Of a DNA stretch of 35,805 nucleotides, positions 16,204-23,177 are shown piece by piece. The DNA lies in contig JAEDCW010000014.1 of the NCBI GenBank assembly GCA_016293975.1, positions 1 through 35,805 on the forward strand. The letters run 5' to 3'. The notes beneath the pieces were generated by a model. It was given only the letters and a program-made list of their open reading frames with translations. It did not search any database and was not told the DNA's origin. The stretch comes from Clostridia bacterium (GTDB lineage Bacteria > Bacillota > Clostridia > Christensenellales > CAG-138). The number at the start of each line of letters is the position of its first letter. Positions within the stretch are counted from its first letter, which is position 1. The position numbers were made by a program, and so were the translations under genes.

Positions 16204-18108
16204 ATGAGGAAAAAGATACTTTGCGCTTTCATTGCACTTATCACTATAGCGTGTTTTGTAGGTTCAACTACTATAAAGGCATATGCTGTTTCAGATGCAT
16301 TGACACCTGATTTACTTACAGGTGATTATAGCTCATTCGGTGCTGCTTCAGCAATTGTTTTAGTCGATGGGGAAAACGTAGTATTGAAAACCGCAACCGG
16401 ATTTGCGGATGTAGCGAGCGGTGACGCCGCCACCATTGATAACGTTTATTTGCTTGGCGATATGAGCAGGATATTTGTTTGGTTGTCGATAATGCAGCTT
16501 TACGAAGAGGGCAAGCTTGAGCTCAACGATGATATAAGCAAATACCTCCCTGATGGCTATCTCAAATCTGCAGTACATACTATAACTATAGAAAACCTGA
16601 TGGCAAATTCGGGTGGTTTTGAGGATTACCTAAGATGTGATATGTTTGTCGATGCAGATAGCGATGAGGAGTTCTTAGATAAGTATGATTTGACGTCTTT
16701 GGTAAAGAAGATAATGCCCAGACAGGCATTTAAGCCCGGTAAGGTAAGAACGTCGAGCAAATATGAGGCTTCCTTGGCAGCTGTTATAGTCGAAAACGTC
16801 AGTGGCATGTCATATGTGGAATATGTAAATGAACACATACTCAACCCGCTCGAAATGGAATCAACCAGTGTCGCTTCATATGCTATAGACAAGCCCGAGC
16901 TTCGCGACAGAATAGTAACGGCTTATGGTTTTGCTTTGAACGGATATACGGTCGAAACACAGGATATGATGTATAGCACATTATACCCGAGCTACGGTGC
17001 GTATTCTACAATTGGTGACCTTACAAAACTGCTTCAGGCATTGATGCAGAAGAGCTCCAAGCTGTTTGCTTCAGGGTCAACTTACGACAAGCTGCTTGAG
17101 CCGGTATACTCCGTAGGAAAAGATCTATGCGTTGTCACTCATGGACTTAACAGAATAGACGGAAAAGAAGAGGCTTTCGGATATAACGGCAGTTCACGTT
17201 ACGGACGCTTTAGTTTCGCTTTTTCTTACAAGACCGGTAAAGGATATGCTGCCATAACAAATGAGGGTGCAAGCTATATGTTTACACTCGCAGATTTGGC
17301 ACATTCATATTACTTTGGCGAAAGAACAGACTACTTGACAGGCGATGAGAGTCCGCTCCCCGTTGTAGACGATATACTTGGCGAGTATGCTGCCGCCGAT
17401 GAGCTTTGCTACGGTTATAAAGCATTTGCCGAGTGTATGAGAGGTAGAATGACAATCTCGCTCATGCAGCCGGCTAATGACGTTACGCGCTCCGCATATT
17501 TTTATGCTTCGCATTACGACATAAACAGGGCGTTTATATCGACGTCACATTTTAAGGAGATTAAGCAGATCGAGCCTAACCGTTTCATCATCGGAAACGC
17601 AGTCGATAGCAATATACTGTGCGTCGAGAAGGATGAGGACGGAACCCTAAAGGTATTTTTTGATGGTGACGAGTATATTCAGATACCTTGGTATAGAAGT
17701 ATTGCGGTTTCCAATGCTTCCATCGTGCTTACATATCTGATGATTGCTTTTGCAATCGTAAGTGTAGCGCTTGTTGCCTGGTACGGCGTGAAGAATAGAA
17801 CCAACTACATACCAGCGCTTGGCACATCAAGGCTTATAGCACCTCTCACCGGCATTTATGCGTGTTTGATACTCAACAACGCAATACTTTTGATAGTGAC
17901 TTACGCAACCCAGCGTTACAGCAGTTGCCAAGTGCATTTTGTTATCAACTATATTCTGTCAGCACTTGCGGTATTGACAATAATCGGCATGATTCTTCTC
18001 TGGAAAAAGAGCGAACTCATCAAGCGGCAGAAACTAGGTTACATATCAATGATGGCTGTCACTGTGTTTACGATAGTATTCATGGTATTCTGGAATCTAT
18101 ACTCTTAA
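16204..18108 (+). CDS. Membrane-anchored serine-hydrolase-fold protein lacking catalytic residues
   Basis: 634 residues from the ATG at 16204, with AGGAGG 6 bases upstream. A signal peptide (MRKKILCAFIALITIACFVG, cleavage near AYA-VSD) leads into a beta-lactamase/PBP4*-like domain of roughly residues 45-390. The fold is recognisable from SIMQLYEEGKLELNDDISKY, TIENLMANSGG and VSGMSYVEYVNEHILNPLEM. All three active-site motifs are replaced. The S-x-x-K site reads D-M-S-R (residues 86-89), the Y-x-N position reads T-S-S (183-185), and the H-x-G position reads Y-N-G (327-329). A middle region of unknown fold is followed by four predicted membrane helices from about residue 500 to the end. This suggests an extracytoplasmic binding or scaffold protein. 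It is the first gene of a run into lpdA, 21 bases away. Confidence 0.8.
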   Translation: MRKKILCAFIALITIACFVGSTTIKAYAVSDALTPDLLTGDYSSFGAASAIVLVDGENVVLKTATGFADVASGDAATIDNVYLLGDMSRIFVWLSIMQLYEEGKLELNDDISKYLPDGYLKSAVHTITIENLMANSGGFEDYLRCDMFVDADSDEEFLDKYDLTSLVKKIMPRQAFKPGKVRTSSKYEASLAAVIVENVSGMSYVEYVNEHILNPLEMESTSVASYAIDKPELRDRIVTAYGFALNGYTVETQDMMYSTLYPSYGAYSTIGDLTKLLQALMQKSSKLFASGSTYDKLLEPVYSVGKDLCVVTHGLNRIDGKEEAFGYNGSSRYGRFSFAFSYKTGKGYAAITNEGASYMFTLADLAHSYYFGERTDYLTGDESPLPVVDDILGEYAAADELCYGYKAFAECMRGRMTISLMQPANDVTRSAYFYASHYDINRAFISTSHFKEIKQIEPNRFIIGNAVDSNILCVEKDEDGTLKVFFDGDEYIQIPWYRSIAVSNASIVLTYLMIAFAIVSVALVAWYGVKNRTNYIPALGTSRLIAPLTGIYACLILNNAILLIVTYATQRYSSCQVHFVINYILSALAVLTIIGMILLWKKSELIKRQKLGYISMMAVTVFTIVFMVFWNLYS

Positions 18109-18129
18109 TTATAATGGAGGTAACTAACT

Positions 18130-19497
18130 ATGATGTATGATTTGATTGTAATAGGTGCAGGCCCTGCAGGGTATCTGGCATCGGAACGCGCGGCTCATGC
18201 TGGTCTCAATGTGCTTTGCATTGAGAAGGCGAACGTAGGCGGTGTATGTCTGAATGAAGGGTGCATTCCCACTAAGACACTACTGTACAGCGCAAAATTG
18301 CACGACGGAGTTGCACACGGCGAAAAGTACGGCGTCAAAACAGAGAATCTCACGATTGACCATAATGTAGTATTGGCTCGAAAGAACAAGGTGGTAAAGC
18401 TACTTACCTGCGGCATAAAGTCGTCTCTGAAGACTTTGGGCGTAACCGTTGTCACAGGTGATGCACGCATTATAGACAAGACTGATGAAGAAGTGCGTGT
18501 ATCCGTTGGTGAAGATACATTCGCAGCTAAAAACCTGCTTATCGCCACAGGCTCATCACCCGCGATCCCGCCGATTCCGGGACTTTCCGATGGTCTGAAT
18601 GCCGGATTTGTGCTGACAAACAAGGAGATACTTGCACTCTCTGAAGTCCCCGAAAGCCTCGTTGTAATCGGTGGGGGCGTCATCGGACTTGAAATGGCAT
18701 CGTATTTCAATTCTGTGGGCTCAAAGGTTACCATAATTGAAATGCTCGACCATATTGCCGGTGAAAACGACAAGGAACTGACAACAATACTTCAGAAGAA
18801 CTATGAAAAGAAGGGTATAAAGTTTATACTCGGGGCGAGAGTAAGCGATATCGGCGCTTCTTCGGTAAGCTATATAGTGAATGACGAGAGTCATACGGTC
18901 GACTGTGATAAGGTTTTGCTGTCGATAGGACGTAGAGCAAACACAGCTAACCTTGGTCTTGAGGATATAGGTATCGAGACGAACAGAGGAGCGATTATTA
19001 CAGATGAGCATATGCGCACCAACGTTGTCAATGTCTATGCCGCAGGCGATGTAAACGGTAAGTCAATGCTTGCGCATACGGCTTATAGGGAAGCGGAAGT
19101 GGCAGTCAATACAATGCTCGGCATAAGCGACGAGATGAGCTATGTTGCAGTTCCGGGTGTGATTTATACAAATCCAGAATTGGCATCTGTGGGCATTACT
19201 GAGGCAAATGCAGAAGCACAGAAGCTCAATTACAAGGTCGTTAAGCTTCCGATGCGCTTCTCCGGACGTTACCTTGCGGAAAATGAAGGCGGAGACGGTA
19301 TATTTAAGCTTATCGTCGATGCCGAGAATAACCGCGTTATAGGAGCACATGCATTGTGTAACTATTCATCTGAGTTCATCGTAGCTATTGGTACCGCCAT
19401 CGAGGCTAAGCTTACACTTGAACAGATTAAAAAGATAATCTTCCCGCATCCCACTGTATGCGAGATTTTCAGAGAGGCGATTTTTCAGTGCGAATGA
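18130..19497 (+). CDS. lpdA: Dihydrolipoyl dehydrogenase
   Basis: 455 residues. This FAD- and NAD-dependent disulfide oxidoreductase reoxidises dihydrolipoyl groups of 2-oxoacid dehydrogenase or glycine-cleavage complexes. The N-terminal FAD fingerprint is VIGAGPAGYLASERAA. The redox-active pair is Cys40/Cys45 in GGVCLNEGCIPTK. The NAD-binding fold begins at VVIGGGVIGLEMASYF, the second FAD motif is NVYAAGDVNG, and the C-terminal dimer interface has the catalytic His440 in PHPTVCE. These features match Lpd rather than glutathione or mercuric reductase. No E1, E2 or lipoyl-carrier gene lies nearby, so the partner complex is unknown. GGAGG (18116-18120) lies 9 bases before the ATG. The stop overlaps tadA as ATGA. 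Confidence 0.9.
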   Translation: MMYDLIVIGAGPAGYLASERAAHAGLNVLCIEKANVGGVCLNEGCIPTKTLLYSAKLHDGVAHGEKYGVKTENLTIDHNVVLARKNKVVKLLTCGIKSSLKTLGVTVVTGDARIIDKTDEEVRVSVGEDTFAAKNLLIATGSSPAIPPIPGLSDGLNAGFVLTNKEILALSEVPESLVVIGGGVIGLEMASYFNSVGSKVTIIEMLDHIAGENDKELTTILQKNYEKKGIKFILGARVSDIGASSVSYIVNDESHTVDCDKVLLSIGRRANTANLGLEDIGIETNRGAIITDEHMRTNVVNVYAAGDVNGKSMLAHTAYREAEVAVNTMLGISDEMSYVAVPGVIYTNPELASVGITEANAEAQKLNYKVVKLPMRFSGRYLAENEGGDGIFKLIVDAENNRVIGAHALCNYSSEFIVAIGTAIEAKLTLEQIKKIIFPHPTVCEIFREAIFQCE

Positions 19498-19946
19498 GCA
19501 TTGATGAGCATTTCATGAGACAAGCGATTCGGCAGGCGCTTTACGCAAAAGAAAACGGTGAAGTACCTATCGGAGCCGTTGTCATATGCGATGACGAGAT
19601 TGTTGCAGTTGGATACAATGAAGTGGAGCAATCAGACGATGCCACAATGCACGCGGAATTGCTGGCTATTCAGCGCGCTTCAAAGCAACTAAATACAAGA
19701 GATTTGTCGAAGTGTACAATGTACGTCACGCTTGAGCCATGCGCTATGTGTGCGGGTGCATGCATCAATGCAAGAATCAAGAAAGTCGTATTCGGAGCGT
19801 TTGATGAACAATTCGGATGTCTTTCATCGAGGATAGATTTACTTGACGGTTTGTTGACGAATGCAATATACTCTGTTGGTGGCATACTTGAAAATGAATG
19901 CAAAACTCTTCTGACGGAATTTTTCGAGGAAAGGCGCAGGCGATAA
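19494..19946 (+). CDS. tadA: tRNA adenosine(34) deaminase TadA
   Basis: 150 residues from the ATG at 19494, which overlaps the lpdA stop as ATGA. It deaminates the wobble adenosine of tRNA-Arg(ACG) to inosine. The zinc-dependent deaminase motif is complete: His53-Ala-Glu55 in TMHAELLAI and PCAMCAGAC with both zinc cysteines. GEVPIGAVVICDDEIVAVGYN and NARIKKVVFGAFDEQFG are typical of TadA. An open frame reaches further upstream inside lpdA, but its extra residues do not resemble the family. Translation is probably coupled to lpdA, as the nearest purine-rich site is too far away. Confidence 0.95.
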   Translation: MSIDEHFMRQAIRQALYAKENGEVPIGAVVICDDEIVAVGYNEVEQSDDATMHAELLAIQRASKQLNTRDLSKCTMYVTLEPCAMCAGACINARIKKVVFGAFDEQFGCLSSRIDLLDGLLTNAIYSVGGILENECKTLLTEFFEERRRR

Positions 19947-19949
19947 GCT

Positions 19950-20558
19950 ATGGAGCAAACTATAATTAAGAATGCAAGATTTCTGACGAGCGTCGGTCTA
20001 GGAGGCGAATACCCTCCACAGCGAGCTATAGAAGTAGCGATAGTTGGGAAGTCAAACGTTGGAAAGTCCAGCCTTATAAATACGATTTGCAACAATTATA
20101 AGCTTGCCAAAACCTCACAAACACCCGGAAAAACTCGACTGATCAACTTTTTTGATATCAATAACAGCTTTTATCTTGTAGATTTACCCGGTTATGGCTT
20201 TGCGCGAGCTCCAAGAGGTGAGCAGCAAAAATGGGGTGAATTGATAGGAACGTACCTGGGTTCTGGTCGAGTCAACCACATATTCATGCTGATAGACATA
20301 AGGCATTCCCCGACTATCGAGGATAAGCAGATGTTCGGCTGGATATTATACTATGGAGTTCCGTTTACGCTTATCGCAACCAAAGCTGACAAGATTGCCG
20401 TCACGAAAAGAAAGAGCGCGGCCAATAAAGTAGCAAAGGAACTTGGTGCGCCGCCTTTTGCAATTCCGTTTTCAGCCGAGTACAGAACCGGAAAAGATGA
20501 GTTGCTCGAGAAAATCGGATGCATTGTTTCTGATAGTGTATCAATTATTGATAAATAA
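19950..20558 (+). CDS. engB: Ribosome biogenesis GTPase EngB (YsxC/YihA)
   Basis: 202 residues. An essential small GTPase for late 50S assembly in many bacteria. The G-domain is complete: G1 GKSNVGKSS (residues 33-41), the TPGKTRLINFF switch I segment with its G2 threonine, G3 DLPGYGFA, and G4 TKAD; the G5 region is FSAEYRTG. SVGLGGEYPPQRAIEVAIVG is characteristic of the YsxC branch. It lies 3 bases after tadA with only a weak ribosome binding site (AAGGCGCAGG), so it is translated as part of the lpdA-tadA-engB run. In Bacillus the gene follows lonB-lonA; here lonB lies upstream, separated by leuS and the hydrolase unit. Confidence 0.96.
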   Translation: MEQTIIKNARFLTSVGLGGEYPPQRAIEVAIVGKSNVGKSSLINTICNNYKLAKTSQTPGKTRLINFFDINNSFYLVDLPGYGFARAPRGEQQKWGELIGTYLGSGRVNHIFMLIDIRHSPTIEDKQMFGWILYYGVPFTLIATKADKIAVTKRKSAANKVAKELGAPPFAIPFSAEYRTGKDELLEKIGCIVSDSVSIIDK

Positions 20559-20561
20559 ATG

Positions 20562-20590
20562 TTGACATCATTATATTGGTTGCGCATAAT
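20562..20590 (+). promoter_or_regulatory. Sigma-A promoter for the zinc-ribbon / phosphoesterase pair
   Basis: Perfect TTGACA (20562-20567), 17-base spacer and CATAAT (20585-20590), starting 3 bases after the engB stop. No terminator separates it from engB, so read-through is likely. Confidence 0.78.
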
Positions 20591-20627
20591 ATTTGTTAGC
20601 ATAATTCTAAAGTAATGGAGGGCTCGC

Positions 20628-21008
20628 ATGGGCTTCAAAAAGTGTCCAAAATGCGATTTGAATTATATCAGGGATGATGAAAAGCTTTGCAAAGTCTGTA
20701 TGAGGTCATATTCCGAATCAGTGGATGACCAGGATGATGCAATCGTGTACTGCATTGAGTGTGGCGACAGACCCGCTGTTGCCGGTTTAGAGCTCTGCTC
20801 ACAGTGCAGAAAAGACAAGCAAAAGATTCAGATGCTTTCCGGCGGAGAAATAGCTTCGCATCAAATAGATAGCATTGTACTCTCCGATGTTGAGATTGAT
20901 GACTTGGAAATACCTCTTGACGATGCATTGCCTGATGGTGAAATAGACGAAGAGGATCTCTTTGACGACGATTCCGATGATTCCGACGATTCTGACGATG
21001 ATAATTGA
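20628..21008 (+). CDS. Zinc-ribbon protein with an acidic C-terminal tail
   Basis: 126 residues; I do not recognise a named family. The N-terminus has a CxxC zinc knuckle pair (CPKCDLNYI with CKVCMRSY), and a second pair follows (CIECGDRPAV with CSQCRKDK), so two small zinc ribbons are likely. From about residue 80 the protein is strongly acidic, ending in repeated D-D-S units (DDDSDDSDDSDDDN). The layout resembles small proteins that bind nucleic acid or protein partners through zinc ribbons and modulate contacts through a charged tail, but no function can be assigned. It has its own strong promoter and a GGAGGG site (20617-20622). It is followed 15 bases later by a metallophosphoesterase, probably in one transcript. 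Confidence 0.8.
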   Translation: MGFKKCPKCDLNYIRDDEKLCKVCMRSYSESVDDQDDAIVYCIECGDRPAVAGLELCSQCRKDKQKIQMLSGGEIASHQIDSIVLSDVEIDDLEIPLDDALPDGEIDEEDLFDDDSDDSDDSDDDN

Positions 21009-21023
21009 TCGACGAGGTTTTTG

Positions 21024-21719
21024 ATGCGAGTATTTGCCATTGGAGACCTGCATATGCCCGGAGGCATGGATAAGCCGATGGGCGTTTTTGGTGCGCATTG
21101 GGATGACCACATTACGCAGATTTCCAAGGCATGGCTTGAAAGTATAACTTCAGAAGACATCGTTCTTATTCCCGGGGATTTGAGCTGGGCTATGCATTTG
21201 GACGATGCGATCAAGGATTTGCAGATTATACATGAGCTTCCAGGCACAAAGCTTATTTTGCGCGGTAATCACGATTATTGGTGGACATCCATATCTAAGC
21301 TGAGGTCGAAAATACCTTCGTCTTTTATAGCATTACAAAACGATTCCGTAAAGATTGGCGAGTTTTGCTTTACAGGAACAAGAGGGTGGCTCTGTCCGGG
21401 TTCTGCAAGCTATACAGAGTCAACTGACGGCAAGATATACCGCAGGGAGCTAATGCGACTGGAGCTTTCATTAGGTAAGGCTTCAGATGAGTTGAGAAAA
21501 ATCTGTATGCTTCATTTTCCGCCCTTCAGTGAGTCGAACAAAACCACGGGCTTTACAAATCTGATGGAGCAATATGGTGTAGAACAAGCCGTCTACGCGC
21601 ATCTCCACGGAAAATCATGCGTAAATACTTTTAACGGCATGCTGAATGGCGTGAATTATACACTTTGCTCATGTGATTGTATAGGATTCGTGCCGAAGCT
21701 TATCTGCGAATCGAATTAA
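21024..21719 (+). CDS. Calcineurin-like metallophosphoesterase
   Basis: 231 residues from the ATG at 21024, with GAGG 6 bases before it; a TTG just upstream is less likely. It has the two-metal phosphoesterase signature: D-x-H in IGDLHMPGG, the bridging Asp in IPGDLSWA, GNHDYWW, a metal His in MLHFPPF, and the final H-x-H in YAHLHG, where the usual Gly of GHxH is Ala. There is no signal peptide or membrane helix, so it is cytoplasmic. Substrates in this family include phosphodiesters, nucleotides and phosphoproteins, and none can be chosen. It follows the zinc-ribbon gene by 15 bases. Its stop is one base from the stop of the convergent NlpC/P60 gene. Confidence 0.88.
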   Translation: MRVFAIGDLHMPGGMDKPMGVFGAHWDDHITQISKAWLESITSEDIVLIPGDLSWAMHLDDAIKDLQIIHELPGTKLILRGNHDYWWTSISKLRSKIPSSFIALQNDSVKIGEFCFTGTRGWLCPGSASYTESTDGKIYRRELMRLELSLGKASDELRKICMLHFPPFSESNKTTGFTNLMEQYGVEQAVYAHLHGKSCVNTFNGMLNGVNYTLCSCDCIGFVPKLICESN

Positions 21720-21720
21720 A

Positions 21721-23088
21721 TCAATCAAACACTCGTCTGCCGAGTTCGAAGTAAGTATTAGCCCAAGAGCCCCAATTCGATATCACTACCTTACCCTGCG
21801 AAGATGAAGCGTGCAAGTATTTGTTGTTTCCGAGATAAATTCCCGTATGGCTGATGTAGCCCGAATCATTTCTGAAGAATACAAGGTCACCACGCTTCAA
21901 GTCATTTTTGCTGTTAATTCTCTCCCATGACTCCACCTGGGAAAAACCGGCCGCACTATAACGCGGCACGTTCACACCGACCTGCCTTAAGCAATAGTAA
22001 ACCAAGCCCGAACAATCGAATGAGTCAGGACCTTCAGTGCTCCATACATATGGCTTTCCGAGCTGTTGTTCTGCTACCGCAATAAACTCCTCAACACCTG
22101 CAGAAGGCGCCTGTGTAGGCGTAGGTGAAGGAGTGAGCGTAGGCTGCGCGGTGACAGTAGGAGCGGGTGTGCTCGTTGGACTCGGCGTATAGCCTATGCT
22201 TGGAGTAGGCGTAGGATCCGGTGTAGGTTTAGGCGTAGGTTTGATAGTCGGACTCGGCGTCAAATGTGGCGTGCTACTCGGTTTAGGCGCAGTGGGGGAT
22301 GGCTGTAGAGAATGTGTGGGACTTACTGTATGGGTGGGGGTAGTCACAACAGGCGTAGGCATCAGCTCAATACCCATCATCTGTGACTGGCTGTTTATTG
22401 CGGCAGGGGAGTAGATAACTGAGAGCGTAGTTGAGTCCGCAAGACCAGTGACAGGGAGACTGTTCATTGCTTGGAATGACTTTACAGCACATTCTGTCGC
22501 ATACCCATAGAATCCATTGGTTTTTTCGCCGTAAAAGCCAAGACTCGTGAGCCTGTACTGCAACATCAAGACGTCGTTTCCTTCATTGCCGCGCTCGATA
22601 TAATACTTCATGGCATCCTCTGAAAGCATTAAATTGAGTAGACGCACTGAAACCTCGCCTGTTTGCTGATAATGGTGGGTACGCTGAAACAGCTGAACTG
22701 CAGTTTTGAGCGCAGGTCCAAAATACGTGCTCGGTTCATCCGAGTCGAGATACCTGAGAACAGTTAATGCCTTCTGCATGTCCATAACGAGATAGCTATC
22801 CATGCCCTCTTTGAGAATAATCAAATCCTCATCACTTGGGGAAGTGGTAGGCAATGGTGTATCGATTGTAACGCTAGGTAGAGGTGTAAAAACGCTACCA
22901 GGAGTGGGTGTAAACACAACATTTCCGTATTCGTCATATGTGTAGCCCGATGCAGGAGAAAGCAAATGCGGCAAAAACAATGTTGCAATAACAAGAAGAC
23001 AAATAATGAAAGCAATCGGTACAACTAAACGCATTTGAACCGAAGAATTGTTGTTATGCTTTTTATTGTTGTTTTCTACCGTTTCCAT
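21721..23088 (-). CDS. Membrane-anchored NlpC/P60 peptidoglycan hydrolase with two peptidoglycan-binding domains
   Basis: 455 residues. One N-terminal membrane anchor (about residues 21-41) exports the rest. Two PG_binding_1-type helical domains follow (about 90-155 and 165-230; e.g. SYLVMDMQKALTVLRYL and NDVLMLQYRLTSLGFYG). A Pro/Thr/Ser-rich wall-spanning linker of about 90 residues leads to the catalytic domain (about 335-455). The Cys-His-His triad is visible in SFDCSGLVYYC, ISHTGIYLG and YLHASSSQ. The enzyme should cleave peptide stems of peptidoglycan, in the gamma-D-glutamyl endopeptidase class. No Shine-Dalgarno site precedes the ATG; instead a TATAAT sits 6 bases before it. The linker is repetitive at DNA level and could vary in length between strains. 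Confidence 0.92.
   Translation of the reverse strand: METVENNNKKHNNNSSVQMRLVVPIAFIICLLVIATLFLPHLLSPASGYTYDEYGNVVFTPTPGSVFTPLPSVTIDTPLPTTSPSDEDLIILKEGMDSYLVMDMQKALTVLRYLDSDEPSTYFGPALKTAVQLFQRTHHYQQTGEVSVRLLNLMLSEDAMKYYIERGNEGNDVLMLQYRLTSLGFYGEKTNGFYGYATECAVKSFQAMNSLPVTGLADSTTLSVIYSPAAINSQSQMMGIELMPTPVVTTPTHTVSPTHSLQPSPTAPKPSSTPHLTPSPTIKPTPKPTPDPTPTPSIGYTPSPTSTPAPTVTAQPTLTPSPTPTQAPSAGVEEFIAVAEQQLGKPYVWSTEGPDSFDCSGLVYYCLRQVGVNVPRYSAAGFSQVESWERINSKNDLKRGDLVFFRNDSGYISHTGIYLGNNKYLHASSSQGKVVISNWGSWANTYFELGRRVFD
22090..22362. repeat. Low-complexity repeat encoding the Pro/Thr linker
   Basis: Degenerate short repeats (GTAGGCGTAGG-like on the plus strand, encoding P-T-P and P-S-P units on the minus strand) make up the linker of the NlpC/P60 gene. 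Plus-strand open frames rich in Val and Gly here are shadows of this repeat. Confidence 0.75.
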
Positions 23089-23094
23089 AAGAAT

Positions 23095-23100
23095 ATTATA
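23095..23100 (-). promoter_or_regulatory. -10 box abutting the NlpC/P60 start
   Basis: On the minus strand a perfect TATAAT is separated from the ATG by only 6 bases, which would put the transcript start at or next to the initiator A. No clear -35 element is visible at 16-18 bases. Confidence 0.45.
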
Positions 23101-23134
23101 CTCTTTTATATTTCTAAATGAAACCCCAAATATG

Positions 23135-23162
23135 TTGCAATCGCTCCTTAAAATGGTATACT
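23135..23162 (+). promoter_or_regulatory. Extended -10 promoter for the ABC-F gene
   Basis: TTGCAA (23135-23140), a 16-base spacer and TGGTATACT (-10 hexamer 23157-23162, with the TG extension). The predicted start near 23169 shows that the ABC-F protein begins at 23178, not at the upstream in-frame ATG at 23118. Confidence 0.7.
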
Positions 23163-23177
23163 CAAATAGGTGATGCT

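Noticed and set aside
22090..22362. Possible CRISPR-like array
   Set aside because: The repeats are short, degenerate and in frame with a coding linker. There are no regular spacers and no cas genes.
22196..22414. Val/Gly-rich plus-strand open frame
   Set aside because: It is the complement of the Pro/Thr linker repeat in the NlpC/P60 gene.
23118..23177. Upstream start for the ABC-F protein
   Set aside because: The frame is open, but it precedes the promoter (23135-23162) and has no ribosome binding site. The family N-terminus fits 23178.
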